Shown here: piece by piece, positions 31,945 to 43,356 of the stretch | How positions within the stretch are numbered: the first letter of the stretch is position 1 | Layout of the letters: every line of letters begins with the position of its first letter | DNA from: Prochlorococcus sp. AG-409-A19 | GTDB lineage: Bacteria; Cyanobacteriota; Cyanobacteriia; PCC-6307; Cyanobiaceae | DNA length: 64,000 nt | Assembly: GCA_003216155.1 (NCBI GenBank) | Contig: QCJH01000002.1 | Coordinates: 54,599 to 118,598 of the forward strand | Reading direction: 5' to 3' | Position numbers and translations under genes: made by a program | The notes under the pieces: model-generated | Told to the model about the DNA's origin: nothing | The model's database searches: none | Seen by the model: the letters and a program-made list of their open reading frames with translations, nothing else

Positions 31945-34566
31945 ATGGCTGATCCAGTGGGACCCGGTAGCGGTTCTCCCGGTGAGTCCGACGATCGGAT
32001 CATCCAGACAGATTTACGTAATGAGATGTCGCGCTCCTATTTGGAGTATGCGATGAGCGTCATAGTCGGGCGAGCATTGCCTGACGCTCGAGATGGGCTT
32101 AAGCCTGTTCATCGGAGAATTCTTTATGCGATGTATGAGTTGGGTCTTACCAGTGATAGGCCTTACAGGAAGTGTGCACGTGTTGTTGGAGAGGTATTAG
32201 GTAAATATCACCCTCATGGGGATACGGCTGTCTATGACGCCCTAGTTCGGATGGCTCAGGATTTTTCTATGCAAATGCCATTGATAGATGGCCATGGAAA
32301 CTTTGGATCAGTTGATAATGACCCTCCAGCTGCGATGCGATATACAGAATCTCGTCTTCAAGCACTTACTACAGATAGCCTTCTAGAGGATATAGAAGCG
32401 GAGACAGTTGATTTCGCTGACAACTTTGATGGTTCTCAGCAAGAACCCACTGTTTTACCCGCTCGTATTCCACAGCTCCTATTAAATGGTTCATCAGGCA
32501 TTGCCGTTGGGATGGCCACCAATATCCCTCCACATAATTTAGGGGAATTGATTGATGGCTTGCAAGCTTTGATCAAGCGTCCTGAGCTGAGCGATAAAGA
32601 GCTCATGGAAATCATTCCAGGACCTGATTTCCCAACTGGGGGACAGATACTAGGTAGAAATGGCATTCGTGAAACTTATCTTTCTGGAAGAGGTTCCGTC
32701 ACCATGCGCGGAGTCGCAAACATTGAGACTATTGAGGTGCCTGGTCGACCTGATCGAGATGCGGTGATTGTTACTCAATTGCCTTACCAGACGAATAAAG
32801 CAGCATTAATAGAGAGGATTGCTGAGATGGTTAATGATAAGAAGCTTGAAGGAATTTCTGATATTCGTGACGAAAGTGATCGAGATGGTATGCGAATAGT
32901 AGTTGAGCTACGACGTGATGCCTATCCACAGGTAGTTTTAAATAATCTTTTTAAGTTGACTCCGATCCAGAGTAATTTTAGTGCGCACATGTTGGCATTA
33001 GTTAACGGCGAACCTTTGTTGTTGACTTTGCGCAAGATGTTGCAAGTATTCCTTGATTTTCGTTTTGAAACTATTGAGCGACGAACTCGTTATTTGTTAC
33101 GCAAAGCTGAGGAACGTGATCATATATTGCTAGGCCTTTTACTTGCTCTTGATCAATTAGATCCAATAATTGCTTTAATTCGTGCAGCTTCTGATGCAGC
33201 TACTGCCAGAAAGCAGTTACAGGAACGTAATGGTTTGACCGAGATTCAGGCAGATGCAATTTTACAGATGCAATTGAGGCGGCTTACCGCATTAGAAGCA
33301 GACAAAATTAGATTAGAACACGAAGATCTTGTTGTGAAAATCGCTGATTTTAAGGATATTCTGGGTCGCTCGGAAAGGGTTTTTGGATTAATCCAAGAAG
33401 AATTGTCCCTCTTGAGGGAGCGGTATTACTCACCTAGACGTACTGAGATCCTTGATCTTGGTGGCGGGTTAGAAGATATTGATTTGATTGCGAATGAAAG
33501 ATCGGTTGTGCTTCTTACAGAAACTGGATATCTCAAAAGAATGCCCGTAAATGAATTTGAGGCTACTAGTCGTGGAACTCGAGGCAAGGCTGGGACTCGC
33601 AGTCAAGGAGAGGAAGCGGTAAAGCTATTTATAAGTTGCAATGACCATGACACACTTTTGTTATTTAGTGACCGTGGCGTTGCTTATGCTTTGCCTGCTT
33701 ACAGAGTTCCTCAATGTAGTCGTACTGCAAAGGGGACACCAGTTGTTCAGTTATTGCCAATCCCACGAGAAGAGGCGATTACTTCTTTATTGTCAGTTAC
33801 ATCTTTCGATGATGATACCCATCTTCTAATGCTTACTCAAGGAGGTTTTATTAAGAGAACATCTTTATCTGCTTTTAGTAAGATCCGTTCAAATGGACTT
33901 ATCGCTATTGGCCTTGAGGAAGGAGATGCTCTGACTTGGGTTCGATTGGCAATTCCAGGAGATAGTGTTTTGATCGGCTCAAAGGCTGGAATGACAATCC
34001 ATTTCCGTCTTGATGATCAAGAGTTAAGACCTTTGGGAAGAACAGCACGAGGAGTACGCTCAATGAATTTACGTCAAGGAGATTCTCTTGTCAGTATGGA
34101 TGTTTTGCCAATAGAACTTGCTGATCAAGTAGCCGAGAGTCATGAAGAAGACTTAGAGGAAGGAGGCGAGCCATCTTCAGTTGGCGAAGGCCCTTGGGTT
34201 TTAGTTGCATCTGCAACTGGCTTGGGTAAAAGGGTACCTGTTACTCAATTTCGTCTTCAGAAAAGAGCTGGTATGGGTTTGCGTGCCATTAAGTTTCGTC
34301 GAGATGGAGATGAGTTGGTGGGATTGAGGGTTTTAGGGCATGGCGAAGAACTTCTTTTAGTTAGTGAACGAGGAGTAATTGTTCGTACTAGTGCAGATAA
34401 AATCCCTCAGCAATCAAGAGCCGCTACAGGAGTTCGTCTTCAACGCTTAGATTCCGGGGATCGTTTGTCTGAGGTGGTTCTAGTCCCTCCTGAACCGCAG
34501 GAGGCATCTGATGCTTCAGCTGTTGGTGAAGAGGCGGCTGGAGATGAAACATCTACCCCCAGTTGA
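31945..34566 (+). CDS. gyrA: DNA gyrase subunit A
   Basis: Breaks and rejoins DNA in the GyrA2B2 complex that introduces negative supercoils. From the ATG at 31945 it has 873 residues (a TTG at 31927 would add six). The winged-helix/tower block keeps [34 protein letters not shown] and the active Tyr in AAMRYTES (residue 133 from the ATG). The C-terminal six-bladed beta-pinwheel starts near residue 500. The GyrA box (QRRGGKG in E. coli) appears in the altered form [10 protein letters not shown]. The acidic tail is Glu/Ala-rich. Its stop overlaps the start of the lycopene cyclase gene. Confidence 0.97.
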   Translation: MADPVGPGSGSPGESDDRIIQTDLRNEMSRSYLEYAMSVIVGRALPDARDGLKPVHRRILYAMYELGLTSDRPYRKCARVVGEVLGKYHPHGDTAVYDALVRMAQDFSMQMPLIDGHGNFGSVDNDPPAAMRYTESRLQALTTDSLLEDIEAETVDFADNFDGSQQEPTVLPARIPQLLLNGSSGIAVGMATNIPPHNLGELIDGLQALIKRPELSDKELMEIIPGPDFPTGGQILGRNGIRETYLSGRGSVTMRGVANIETIEVPGRPDRDAVIVTQLPYQTNKAALIERIAEMVNDKKLEGISDIRDESDRDGMRIVVELRRDAYPQVVLNNLFKLTPIQSNFSAHMLALVNGEPLLLTLRKMLQVFLDFRFETIERRTRYLLRKAEERDHILLGLLLALDQLDPIIALIRAASDAATARKQLQERNGLTEIQADAILQMQLRRLTALEADKIRLEHEDLVVKIADFKDILGRSERVFGLIQEELSLLRERYYSPRRTEILDLGGGLEDIDLIANERSVVLLTETGYLKRMPVNEFEATSRGTRGKAGTRSQGEEAVKLFISCNDHDTLLLFSDRGVAYALPAYRVPQCSRTAKGTPVVQLLPIPREEAITSLLSVTSFDDDTHLLMLTQGGFIKRTSLSAFSKIRSNGLIAIGLEEGDALTWVRLAIPGDSVLIGSKAGMTIHFRLDDQELRPLGRTARGVRSMNLRQGDSLVSMDVLPIELADQVAESHEEDLEEGGEPSSVGEGPWVLVASATGLGKRVPVTQFRLQKRAGMGLRAIKFRRDGDELVGLRVLGHGEELLLVSERGVIVRTSADKIPQQSRAATGVRLQRLDSGDRLSEVVLVPPEPQEASDASAVGEEAAGDETSTPS

Positions 34567-35807
34567 CATTGACCAACTGTGCTGATGTATTAGTAATGGG
34601 AGCTGGTCCTGCTGCTCTTTGTATCGTTGCGGAATTGGTCGAGCAAGGACTTTCTGTTACTGCGCTTGCTTCTCATACGCCGGATAAGCCATGGCCTAAT
34701 ACGTATGGGATATGGGCCGAAGAGTTGGAGTCTCTAGGGATGGCTTCTCTTCTTGGTCATCGTTGGACAAACACTGTGAGCTATTTCGGAGACGGCTCTC
34801 AGCATGAAGGCTCTAAGCCAATTGAGCATAATTTTGACTATGGATTATTTGATCAGGTCGCCTTGCAAACCTCATTGCTCAGCAGATGTAGGAACTTGTC
34901 TTGGGTTGTTGAAACTGCTGAGAAAATCCGTGTTTTGGGTCCTCAAACAGAGGTTGTATGTCGAACTGGCAATTCTTACCGTGCTCGTTTAGTAATAGAT
35001 GCTAGTGGGCATCGAAGTCGATTCATTAGTCGTCCAGATCATGGGCCTGTGGCACAACAGGCGGCATATGGAGTGGTTGGGCGTTTCAGTTCACCACCCG
35101 TTGATGATAGTCAATTTGTTCTGATGGACTTCAGACCTGATCACCTCAGTGAATTTGAGAGGAAAGAACCACCATCTTTTCTTTATGCGATGGATTTTGG
35201 TGAAGGGGTGTTTTTTGTCGAAGAAACATCTCTTGCTTGTTTCCCTCCTCTCCCTTTTGGAAAATTAAGAGAAAGATTGCAGTCAAGGCTTTCTCATCGT
35301 GGGGTAAAAATCAAGGAAATAATTCATGAAGAACATTGTTTGTTTCCTATGAATTTGCCTCTCCCTGACCGTCAGCAATCTGTTCTTGCTTTTGGTGGAG
35401 CTGCAAGTATGGTTCACCCAGCTTCTGGCTATATGGTTGGAGCTCTTTTGCGTAGAGCTCCAACTCTTGCCAAAGAGTTGGCAAGAGCGATAAAAGAACA
35501 TCCGAAACTTGATTCTGAGCAGCTAGCTCAGAAAGGATGGAATGTACTTTGGTCTCCTGAGCTTGTACAACGTCATCGCCTATATCAATTTGGTTTGCAG
35601 AGATTGATGAGCTTTGATGAGGAGCGTTTACGTAGCTTCTTCGCTACATTCTTTCGTCTACCACGGGAAGATTGGTCTGGATTCCTCGCTAATACATTAC
35701 CTTTACCTCAGCTTATAGTAGTTATGCTGCGACTGTTTTGGATTTCTCCTTGGCAAGTGCGAATTGGCATGCTTCTGGGGGTCCCTGACACTTTCTTAAA
35801 GAACTAA
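34563..35807 (+). CDS. crtL: Lycopene cyclase (CrtL type, probably beta)
   Basis: A 414-aa flavoprotein-like enzyme that closes the end rings of lycopene in carotenoid synthesis. It shows the dinucleotide fold [21 protein letters not shown], the [14 protein letters not shown] block and [23 protein letters not shown], all hallmarks of plant/cyanobacterial CrtL. Prochlorococcus has a beta and an epsilon paralogue; I favour beta from the gyrA neighbourhood as remembered, not from a diagnostic residue. The TTG start overlaps the gyrA stop (TTGA). The first ATG falls inside the nucleotide-binding fold, so TTG is the real start. Confidence 0.88.
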   Translation: MTLTNCADVLVMGAGPAALCIVAELVEQGLSVTALASHTPDKPWPNTYGIWAEELESLGMASLLGHRWTNTVSYFGDGSQHEGSKPIEHNFDYGLFDQVALQTSLLSRCRNLSWVVETAEKIRVLGPQTEVVCRTGNSYRARLVIDASGHRSRFISRPDHGPVAQQAAYGVVGRFSSPPVDDSQFVLMDFRPDHLSEFERKEPPSFLYAMDFGEGVFFVEETSLACFPPLPFGKLRERLQSRLSHRGVKIKEIIHEEHCLFPMNLPLPDRQQSVLAFGGAASMVHPASGYMVGALLRRAPTLAKELARAIKEHPKLDSEQLAQKGWNVLWSPELVQRHRLYQFGLQRLMSFDEERLRSFFATFFRLPREDWSGFLANTLPLPQLIVVMLRLFWISPWQVRIGMLLGVPDTFLKN

Positions 35808-37360
35808 CACCAATCAGTTGTTTGGATTAATGGGAACAGTCCATCTTCAATCTCAAGTTTTCTTATCCATTCTTGAGAAAGATCTTTTTCGCTCTTAATT
35901 GCTTCAGTCAATTTCCAGAAACGATCTAGATGTCTAAGAATTCGATCTTTTGCTAAATCAGTAGTTGTTCCTGCTCTAAGAATAAAGCTCCAGTCAGAAG
36001 ATTGTGATAAAAGCAGTTCCCTGGCAGCTTGCTTTAAAAGTCTGGTTTGGAATTCTCCAGTTATATCTGAACGGCAAAGATCAACCATTATTTTAGATGA
36101 CTTGCTCCATTTTGCGACAACCCATGCATTGCTTTCATTTAACCAATAGTCATGAAAGCCTCCTTGCCCCCAGCTAGAGGGGGATGGTTCGCATAGTTGA
36201 AGATTTGGCTTTGCATTTAGTACATCACGTAGACGTGTGAAATAAATTTTTTCTTCTTGGGCTTGTTTAAATAGCTCTGCAAGAAATAAAGGGCCTTCGA
36301 ACCACCAATGCCCAAATAGTTCTGCATCAAATGGTGCTACAAGTAATGGATTAATATCTATCTGCTCACTAAGTCGATTAAGTAAGTCTCTGCGACCTTT
36401 TAGATAATGCTTTGCATGTTCTTTTGTAAGACTTGCAGCTAGTTTTGGCTCATAAACTTCTTTTTTATTTAGAGGTGTACTTTGGCTAGTGACTCGATGT
36501 AGCTTTAATCCAAGTGGTCTAGGTTCTTTAAGGTTTAAATCTTGAAGTTCTTTTAAAGGAAGATCCCATCCAAGGTCTCTATGAAATTCTCTATATAGTG
36601 GATCACCAGGATAGCCTTCTTTTGATGACCAAACTGGTAGGGTCGATTCACTATCTCTTCCAAAGAAGGCTACACCTTTACTACTACAAATAGGAGCATA
36701 TAGGCCATATCTAGGACGAGGGGAGGCATGCAGTAGGCCATGTCCATCTAATACCGCATATCTAAGTCCTGCATCAATCATCAAATTGTCTAGACCCTCG
36801 TAGTAGGCACACTCTGGTAACCAGATCCCTAAAGGTGGGGTTTTAAATATTCTGAGATGCTCTTTTACTGCTGTTCTTAATTGACCTCTAACAGCTTCAG
36901 GATTTTGTCTAAGAAGAGGCAGATAGCCATGGGTTGCAGCGCAAGTCAAGATATCAACAACTGTCAAGCGTTGAAGATTTGCAAATCGCTTTATTAGATC
37001 CCCTTCACACCCATTCCATTGATGCAATTGGTTTTGGATGGTTTCCTCTAGATGTTCTGCTGCTTGTCGTTGCTCAAAGGGAGCTTTCACTAGCAGATTT
37101 ATTCGAGAATTTAGCCATGAAGGAAAACGGTTTTTTAATACTGGATCTTTGAGCAACGAGAGTAAAGTTGGGGAAAGGCTAATAGTTAGCTTTGGATTCT
37201 GTTCAGGGATTTTCGCAGAGTCTTCTAATACCTTCAGTAGAGGTAGGTAGCATTCCATTAGTGCTTGAAAGAACCAGTCCTCTTCTAAAGACCCAGGTTC
37301 TGCCGATCGCACATAAGGGAGATGGGCGTGTAAAACTAGGGCGAGTTCGCCGTTTGTCAA
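35804..37360 (-). CDS. GH57 family alpha-glucan branching enzyme
   Basis: A 518-aa glycoside hydrolase family 57 protein. It begins with the family signature VLHAHLPYVRS; the nucleophile is Glu183 in WLPECAYYEG and the probable acid/base is Asp345 in APFDAELFGHWWFEGP. A C-terminal helical DUF1957-type region follows. This layout fits 1,4-alpha-glucan branching enzymes of glycogen synthesis, although some GH57 members are amylases. It converges on the lycopene cyclase gene with a 4-base overlap of the ends. Confidence 0.88.
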   Translation of the reverse strand: MTNGELALVLHAHLPYVRSAEPGSLEEDWFFQALMECYLPLLKVLEDSAKIPEQNPKLTISLSPTLLSLLKDPVLKNRFPSWLNSRINLLVKAPFEQRQAAEHLEETIQNQLHQWNGCEGDLIKRFANLQRLTVVDILTCAATHGYLPLLRQNPEAVRGQLRTAVKEHLRIFKTPPLGIWLPECAYYEGLDNLMIDAGLRYAVLDGHGLLHASPRPRYGLYAPICSSKGVAFFGRDSESTLPVWSSKEGYPGDPLYREFHRDLGWDLPLKELQDLNLKEPRPLGLKLHRVTSQSTPLNKKEVYEPKLAASLTKEHAKHYLKGRRDLLNRLSEQIDINPLLVAPFDAELFGHWWFEGPLFLAELFKQAQEEKIYFTRLRDVLNAKPNLQLCEPSPSSWGQGGFHDYWLNESNAWVVAKWSKSSKIMVDLCRSDITGEFQTRLLKQAARELLLSQSSDWSFILRAGTTTDLAKDRILRHLDRFWKLTEAIKSEKDLSQEWIRKLEIEDGLFPLIQTTDWC

Positions 37361-37642
37361 ATTTCAAATAACTCTTGATTGAATTTAGACTGCATTGCGC
37401 TGGTATGAGCTCTTAAAGTTGATTAATTTTGTAGATTATCGTTTTTCAACATTTTTTAGCTTGATTTTTAAAGCAGAGAGGCCTATTAGCTTTTTTTAGC
37501 AAAGTAAAGTATTGATCTGTAAAGATAGCTTTTTGGTTTTTGAGGCTAATCTCTTGTTGCAAGGAAATCCTTATTGGAATCTTATTGCCTTTAGACTTTG
37601 AAAATCATAGTCATTACGACTATTTATGTCGAGGCTTTCTAA

Positions 37643-39265
37643 ATGGCTAAAGACCTTGGTCGGGTTCTTATTTTTGATACCACCCTTAGGGATGGTGAGC
37701 AGTCTCCTGGGGCAAGCTTAAATCTTGAGGAGAAATTGGCAATTGCTCAGCAGCTGGCAAGGCTTGGAGTTGATGTAATAGAAGCAGGGTTCCCTTTTGC
37801 TAGTGAGGGTGATTTTGCTGCTGTTCAGAGAATTGCTCAGCAAGTTGGCGGTGAGGAAGGGCCGATTATTTGTGGATTGGCTAGAGCCTCACGCCAAGAT
37901 ATTAAAGCCTGTGCTGAGGCCGTTGATCCAGCACCTAGAAAGCGAATACATACATTTATTGCTACAAGCGACATTCATCTTGAACACAAACTTCGAAAGA
38001 CAAGAAATGAAGTATTAGCAATAGTTCCTGAGATGGTTGGATATGCTCGATCGCTTGTTGAGGACGTAGAGTTTTCTTGTGAAGATGCTGGTAGAAGTGA
38101 TCCTGAATTCCTTTATGAAGTTATTGAAGCTGCAATAAGAGCAGGTGCTAGTACAATTAATATCCCAGATACAGTTGGCTATGCAACTCCTTCTGAATTT
38201 GGTGAGTTGATATCAGGTATTAATAGTCATGTAGAAAGTATTAATGATGCGGTCCTCTCAGTTCATGGACACAACGATCTTGGACTTGCTGTGGCAAATT
38301 TTCTAGAGGCTGTTAAGAATGGGGCTAGGCAACTTGAATGTACGATAAATGGGATTGGAGAAAGAGCTGGTAATGCGGCATTAGAAGAATTAGTTATGGC
38401 ATTGCATGTACGAAGAAGTTATTTCAATCCTTTTTTGGGAAGGGAGATAGATAGTCCAACACCTTTAACTGCCATTCGCACAAAAGAAATTACTAAAACA
38501 TCTAGGCTTGTTTCAAATTTAACTGGTATGGTTGTACAACCTAATAAAGCAATAGTAGGTGCAAATGCATTTGCACATGAGTCGGGAATACATCAGGATG
38601 GAGTTTTAAAGAATCGAACAACTTATGAAATTATTGACGCACAAACAATAGGGTTAAGTGACAATCGAATCTCATTAGGAAAGTTAAGTGGCAGAAGTGC
38701 AGTTCGGGCACGTCTTGAAGAGCTTGGCTATGACCTTAATAGAGAAGACTTAAATGAGGCTTTTGCTCGATTTAAGGATTTGGCTGACAGAAAAAGAGAT
38801 ATTACTGATCGTGATCTTGAGGCGATAGTTAGTGAACAAGTTCAGCAACCGGAGTCTCGGTTTTTATTGCGTTTTGTTCAAGTGAGTTGTGGCAGCAGTC
38901 TTAGGCCAACAGCTACTGTCACCATCGAGGATCAAGATGGAAGGGAAAAGACAACGGCTTCAGTTGGAACAGGACCTGTAGATGCTGTTTGCCGTGCTTT
39001 AAATGCTCTTGCCTGTGAAAGGAATGAGTTAATTGAATTTTCTGTGAAGTCAGTAACTGAGGGCATTGATGCTATGGGAGAAGTTACTATTCGACTAAGA
39101 AGGGATGGAGTCCTTTATTCGGGACATTCTGCTGATACTGATGTAGTAGTTGCAGCTGCACAGGCTTTTGTGAATGCATTGAATAGACTCGTTTCTGGTA
39201 AAGAAAGATCTTCGATTCATCCACAAAGAGATATTGTACTCTCAGATTCTCATCAAGCAATCTGA
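37643..39265 (+). CDS. leuA: 2-isopropylmalate synthase
   Basis: First committed step of leucine synthesis: condenses acetyl-CoA with 2-oxoisovalerate. A 540-aa class I enzyme with the TIM-barrel motifs [16 protein letters not shown] (metal Asp) and [17 protein letters not shown], the [18 protein letters not shown] loop and the [10 protein letters not shown] linker, plus the C-terminal LeuA allosteric domain (from about residue 395) that senses leucine. The ATG follows a roughly 280-base non-coding leader region in which I saw no classic leader peptide. Confidence 0.97.
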   Translation: MAKDLGRVLIFDTTLRDGEQSPGASLNLEEKLAIAQQLARLGVDVIEAGFPFASEGDFAAVQRIAQQVGGEEGPIICGLARASRQDIKACAEAVDPAPRKRIHTFIATSDIHLEHKLRKTRNEVLAIVPEMVGYARSLVEDVEFSCEDAGRSDPEFLYEVIEAAIRAGASTINIPDTVGYATPSEFGELISGINSHVESINDAVLSVHGHNDLGLAVANFLEAVKNGARQLECTINGIGERAGNAALEELVMALHVRRSYFNPFLGREIDSPTPLTAIRTKEITKTSRLVSNLTGMVVQPNKAIVGANAFAHESGIHQDGVLKNRTTYEIIDAQTIGLSDNRISLGKLSGRSAVRARLEELGYDLNREDLNEAFARFKDLADRKRDITDRDLEAIVSEQVQQPESRFLLRFVQVSCGSSLRPTATVTIEDQDGREKTTASVGTGPVDAVCRALNALACERNELIEFSVKSVTEGIDAMGEVTIRLRRDGVLYSGHSADTDVVVAAAQAFVNALNRLVSGKERSSIHPQRDIVLSDSHQAI

Positions 39266-39508
39266 AGATATTTTCTTTTGTTCCTTAGAAGTAAATAACT
39301 TTATTTAACTAGTAGTTCTACTATCTAAATAGTCTTTTTTGAATAAAAACTTTCGTTTTCAGCTCAGATATTTCAAGCAATGCTAGGTCTCTCTCAATTT
39401 AAGTTTATTTAAATTTAAAGATACCCTTAATACGGCCTCCAGAAGGTTGGCATGACTAAGTATTAGTCCCTAGGAAAAGATTCTCTGGTTGGCACTTTTG
39501 CTCTAAGC

Positions 39509-39781
39509 ATGAGATCATGGGTGACAGTTGGAGAGGCGGCACGGATGGAAGCTTGTCAAATGACTTATCGGCTGGTTGGGCTTGATGGCACACCTCACCC
39601 AGTTTTAGATGCACCTTATGAATCTATGGAGGCGGCCTCTGGTGCTGCTCAAAATTGGTGTAGGGGCCAGGGTCTTAACAGCTCATTAACTGATAGAGCT
39701 ATAGGCGTTGAAGTTTTGACTCATAGTGGTTCATGGAGAACGGTTGGATATCCGACAACTTGCCTAAGGCTGCTTTCTTAG
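39509..39781 (+). CDS. Hypothetical protein, 90 aa
   Basis: A small soluble protein, possibly starting at Met13 or Met18 rather than the first ATG, since the fold-like part begins MTYRLVGLDGTPHPVLDAPY. The pattern of alternating strands and a mid helix (ESMEAASGAAQNWCRGQG) suggests a small alpha/beta domain. No family is assigned. It precedes the thiamine-binding-like gene by 36 bases on the same strand. Confidence 0.6.
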   Translation: MRSWVTVGEAARMEACQMTYRLVGLDGTPHPVLDAPYESMEAASGAAQNWCRGQGLNSSLTDRAIGVEVLTHSGSWRTVGYPTTCLRLLS

Positions 39782-39817
39782 AAAAGTTCTGTAGTTAACC
39801 AAAAAGGCTTAAGAAAA

Positions 39818-40123
39818 ATGTGGGTAAGTGTCGATTTATGTTTGGTCCCAATAGGGGTGGGTGTCTCGCTATCAAAATATGTTGCTTTATGCCAAGAGGT
39901 TATTAAAAAAGCAGGCCTTGAATATGAACTAGGGCCAAATGGAACAGCTATAGAAGGAGATTGGGAAGATGTTTTTAAATGCGTTAGAAAATGCCATGAG
40001 GCTGTTCATAGCCTAGGTGCTTCACGTATATACACAACTTTGAAGGTTAATACTCGTATTGATAGGAAGCAATCATTTAAAGAGAAAGTTTCTAGTGTTT
40101 ATAAGCTGCTGCCTTCTAAATGA
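39818..40123 (+). CDS. MTH1187/UPF0045 thiamine-binding-like protein
   Basis: A 101-aa ferredoxin-like-fold protein. It starts MWVSVDLCLVPIGVGVSLSK and has the GLEYELGPNGTAIEGDWEDVF and SRIYTTLKVNTRIDRK blocks of the UPF0045/YqgV family, some members of which bind thiamine. The role in cyanobacteria is unknown. Confidence 0.85.
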   Translation: MWVSVDLCLVPIGVGVSLSKYVALCQEVIKKAGLEYELGPNGTAIEGDWEDVFKCVRKCHEAVHSLGASRIYTTLKVNTRIDRKQSFKEKVSSVYKLLPSK

Positions 40124-40232
40124 ATAGTCAAAGAGGGCTAATTCTTTCCTGTCTGACTTTTGGTTGATTTATCTCTAGGTATTTTCCTTTTTGTTTGGTC
40201 TAATGATTTAGATGTTCTTTCTCTTATTTGGT

Positions 40233-42335
40233 TTAGGCAGAATATCCATTTCTAGCTGGAATTGGGTATGGAATTCTTCTATGGCGCATTCGCCTCCATA
40301 CTCTTACAAAAGCCCTGATAATTAGTTCTAATTCTGCTCTGCTAAGGCTACTTTCTTTGAGTTGTCCATCTCGTTGCCTGGACTCAATAATCATTCGAAC
40401 AGTTTTGCATGCTTCGTTATCGCTTGTCTTGGGATCTAGAGACCTAAGAGCTGCTTCACATCCATCTGCAAGCATAAGGATACCCGTTTCTTTAGACCGT
40501 GGTGCAGGACCTAAATACCTAAATCGATCTTCTAGAACTTCAGGGTTTAGTTCTCTAGCTTTATGGAGAAAATATCCCATTTTTAATGTGCCTTGATGCT
40601 CTGGAATGAAATCTGATATGGGCCTGGGAAGTCTGTATTTCTTTGCGAGCTTTAGACCCTCATCTACATGGGCTTGCAAGATATTTGCACTTTCATATGG
40701 ATCATTTAATTGATCATGAGGATTCTTTCCTTCGGATTGATTCTCTATAAACCATTCAGGGGCATGTAATTTACCAATATCGTGGTACAACGCTCCCGTC
40801 CTAATTAAATCTGTGTCTGCTCCAATAGTCCTAGCACCCTCTTCAGCCAGGCTACATAACATTAAAGTATGTTCAAATGTACCTGGAGCCTCAGAAGATA
40901 GCCTTCGGAGTAATGGCCTTTCTTGATCTGCTAGCTCTAAAAGTCTTGCACGTGTTATTAACCCAAAAGTGCTCTCAAGAATTGGTATTAATAGAATTGT
41001 TACCATTAGTAGCGCTCCCATAATTATCACTTCTGCTATTAATTCATCTGAATTAGGTGAAAGTCTTCCCCATGCTGTTTGCTTTGATGTAAGTGGAAGG
41101 CTAAGCACTAACCATTCGGCAATTAATGCTCCTATAGGTAATAAAATTGTCATTTGAAGTAGAGCAGCTCGACTGCGGATCCTGCTTGCTTGCAATGCCA
41201 CTGCTACAGCCACTGCACTTGCTACTAACATTCGACCTTCACCAAGGCCATTAACCGGGAACGGCCAGAGCAAGCTGCTAATAGCCATCCAGGCCAAGGC
41301 AGAGGTAGTCCCAAGTCCTTGTGCCAGTAAAAGTGTTGGCGGAACAACTACAGCAAGAGGGCTAATTGCAGCTCCAAACCATACTTTACTGCTTTGCGTT
41401 ATTAATAGTAATACTAAAGCCAATAAACCTTGCCTGGCTTGAAGACATGGCTTTTCTCTTCGCATAATTAAGAGTAGAATCCCACAACCTGCAAGTGCTT
41501 CGCTGAAGTGACCTAGCCATGCAAAAGGTGTTGCTCTTTTTGTAATTAAGCCAAAATAATCAAGTACATCAAAAGCTTGGGTACTTATTAGTTCTCCTTT
41601 TTTAGTAATTAAGTCACCTTTATTTACTTTGATTTTTGGTATGCCTTGCTTTGTTATTAGTTCTTCAAGAAGTTTTTGGCTACGGATTGGATCAGTTCGT
41701 AGATTATTGTTCCCATGAAAGGCGTTAGCTAGTAATTTGCTGCCAATAGTGCGTCCAGGATTATTTTCGTTACCCCAATTTTCTAAGTGAAGTGATGAAG
41801 CCTGAATCAGTTGGTCTAGAGCCAAAGTATTAATAAGGCCCTGATTAAGCATTTTTTCGCCAACTAGAGTTAGATCTTTTTTCCACTGATTTCTCAGCTC
41901 ACTCGATTGATTTTTGATCCAGTCTTGTTCTTGGTCATTGAGATTTATTGGGCCCACTCTTTCTGTTGCGCCGCTAGTGGCTACTAACTCAAGTTCATTG
42001 AGTTGTATCTTTAGTCGTTTTCTTAATCGATTAGTTTCTTGTTGATCTATAACCTGAACAAAGGTCCTAGGTATTAGGTCGGATCTTTTTTGTTGAAGGG
42101 CTTCACTATCTTCTACAAGTGCATTTTTAGGCGCTATGGCATCGAATGGGGCTGGGACCCCTGGACGCAAATTTGGTTCTACTAGCCATTGCCAGCTTGA
42201 GATGATTGCAACAAGAAAGCAAACCACAAAAAGTCCTGCTTTTTGTGGTTTGGACCATTGGAGCACAGGCCGCCGAGGCGACTCGTTGTGCAACCAGATT
42301 TGCCAGAGCTTTTTCAAGCTGGGAATACTGAACAC
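40233..42335 (-). CDS. 7TM-HD phosphohydrolase (PgpH-like)
   Basis: A 700-aa membrane protein. One N-terminal helix (about residues 29-49) is followed by an external 7TMR-HDED domain (about 60-265), a seven-helix membrane region (about 270-465) and a C-terminal cytoplasmic HD domain with HDIGKLHAPEWF and a later HQGTLKMGYF block. The family includes PgpH, a phosphodiesterase that degrades c-di-AMP; that activity is inferred here. It is divergent from folD with 70 bases between starts. Confidence 0.9.
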   Translation of the reverse strand: MFSIPSLKKLWQIWLHNESPRRPVLQWSKPQKAGLFVVCFLVAIISSWQWLVEPNLRPGVPAPFDAIAPKNALVEDSEALQQKRSDLIPRTFVQVIDQQETNRLRKRLKIQLNELELVATSGATERVGPINLNDQEQDWIKNQSSELRNQWKKDLTLVGEKMLNQGLINTLALDQLIQASSLHLENWGNENNPGRTIGSKLLANAFHGNNNLRTDPIRSQKLLEELITKQGIPKIKVNKGDLITKKGELISTQAFDVLDYFGLITKRATPFAWLGHFSEALAGCGILLLIMRREKPCLQARQGLLALVLLLITQSSKVWFGAAISPLAVVVPPTLLLAQGLGTTSALAWMAISSLLWPFPVNGLGEGRMLVASAVAVAVALQASRIRSRAALLQMTILLPIGALIAEWLVLSLPLTSKQTAWGRLSPNSDELIAEVIIMGALLMVTILLIPILESTFGLITRARLLELADQERPLLRRLSSEAPGTFEHTLMLCSLAEEGARTIGADTDLIRTGALYHDIGKLHAPEWFIENQSEGKNPHDQLNDPYESANILQAHVDEGLKLAKKYRLPRPISDFIPEHQGTLKMGYFLHKARELNPEVLEDRFRYLGPAPRSKETGILMLADGCEAALRSLDPKTSDNEACKTVRMIIESRQRDGQLKESSLSRAELELIIRAFVRVWRRMRHRRIPYPIPARNGYSA

Positions 42336-42405
42336 AACGGTTAACAGTTGAACATAACGCTAACTCCCTTTATAAGTGCATGCTGGTAAAAGCTTCTAAT
42401 GGTTT

Positions 42406-43314
42406 ATGGCCCTAAGGCTTGATGGTAGGAAATTTGCTGCCGAGATTGAGCAGCGTCTTTATAGAGATATCGAGGCTGGTATTGAGATTGCAGGAAGGCC
42501 TCCTGGTTTGGCTGTTTTGCGTGTAGGGGATGATCCTGCTAGCGGTGTTTATGTTTCTAATAAACAAAAGGCTTGTTCTCGGGTAGGGGTTGTAAGTTTC
42601 GGAACACATCTTCCAGAGAACTCTTCAACTGAACAGGTACTTGAAAAGATTCAACTTTTAAATGCTAAAGACCAAGTGGATGGGATCCTTTTGCAACTTC
42701 CTTTACCTAAGTCAATTGATGAAAACCTTCTTTTGGCTGCAATTGACCCACAAAAAGATGCTGATGGTTTGCATACATTTAACTTGGGACGACTACTTAA
42801 AGGCGAATTAGGACCACGTTCTTGCACTCCGGCTGGCGTTATGGCTTTGCTGGACAGATATGAAATCCCACTTGCTGGAAAAAAAGCAGTTGTTGTAGGT
42901 AGAAGCATTTTGGTTGGAAAACCTATGGCTTTAATGCTTCAAGCTGCAAATGCAACGGTAAGTGTTGCTCATTCATACACTCCTGATTTGGCTTCTTTAA
43001 CCAGGCAAGCAGATGTCTTGGTAGTAGCTGCTGGTAAACCTGAAATAATTGGAGCTGACCATGTCAAACCAGGTGCTGTATTGGTTGATGTAGGAATTCA
43101 TCGCTTGTCTGAAGGAAGTCAATTAAGTTTTGAGGGAAATAAAAGACTCTGCGGTGATATCCGTTCTCAAGAAGTGGCAGATTTAGCAAGTGCTCTCACA
43201 CCTGTTCCTGGTGGAGTAGGGCCTATGACTGTTGCAATGCTTCTTGTTAATACAGTGAGCAGATGGCAACAGCATTGCGGTTTGTCCTTAAGCCTTAAAG
43301 ATCTTTCCCCTTGA
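42406..43314 (+). CDS. folD: Methylene-THF dehydrogenase/cyclohydrolase
   Basis: A 302-aa bifunctional enzyme interconverting 5,10-methylene-, methenyl- and 10-formyl-THF. The active site is recognised in [13 protein letters not shown] (Tyr/Lys) and [19 protein letters not shown], the Rossmann part in [20 protein letters not shown], and the C-terminal [18 protein letters not shown]. It opens a run of plus-strand genes (folD, prenyl synthase, PAP2, helicase) that are very tightly spaced. Confidence 0.97.
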   Translation: MALRLDGRKFAAEIEQRLYRDIEAGIEIAGRPPGLAVLRVGDDPASGVYVSNKQKACSRVGVVSFGTHLPENSSTEQVLEKIQLLNAKDQVDGILLQLPLPKSIDENLLLAAIDPQKDADGLHTFNLGRLLKGELGPRSCTPAGVMALLDRYEIPLAGKKAVVVGRSILVGKPMALMLQAANATVSVAHSYTPDLASLTRQADVLVVAAGKPEIIGADHVKPGAVLVDVGIHRLSEGSQLSFEGNKRLCGDIRSQEVADLASALTPVPGGVGPMTVAMLLVNTVSRWQQHCGLSLSLKDLSP

Positions 43315-43356
43315 ATCAATTTATGCTGAGAGAATCCCGCCAACGAAATTAGTCTT

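Noticed and set aside
31812..32003. 63-aa minus-strand ORF at the gyrA start
   Set aside because: Antisense to conserved gyrA sequence, and no independent support.
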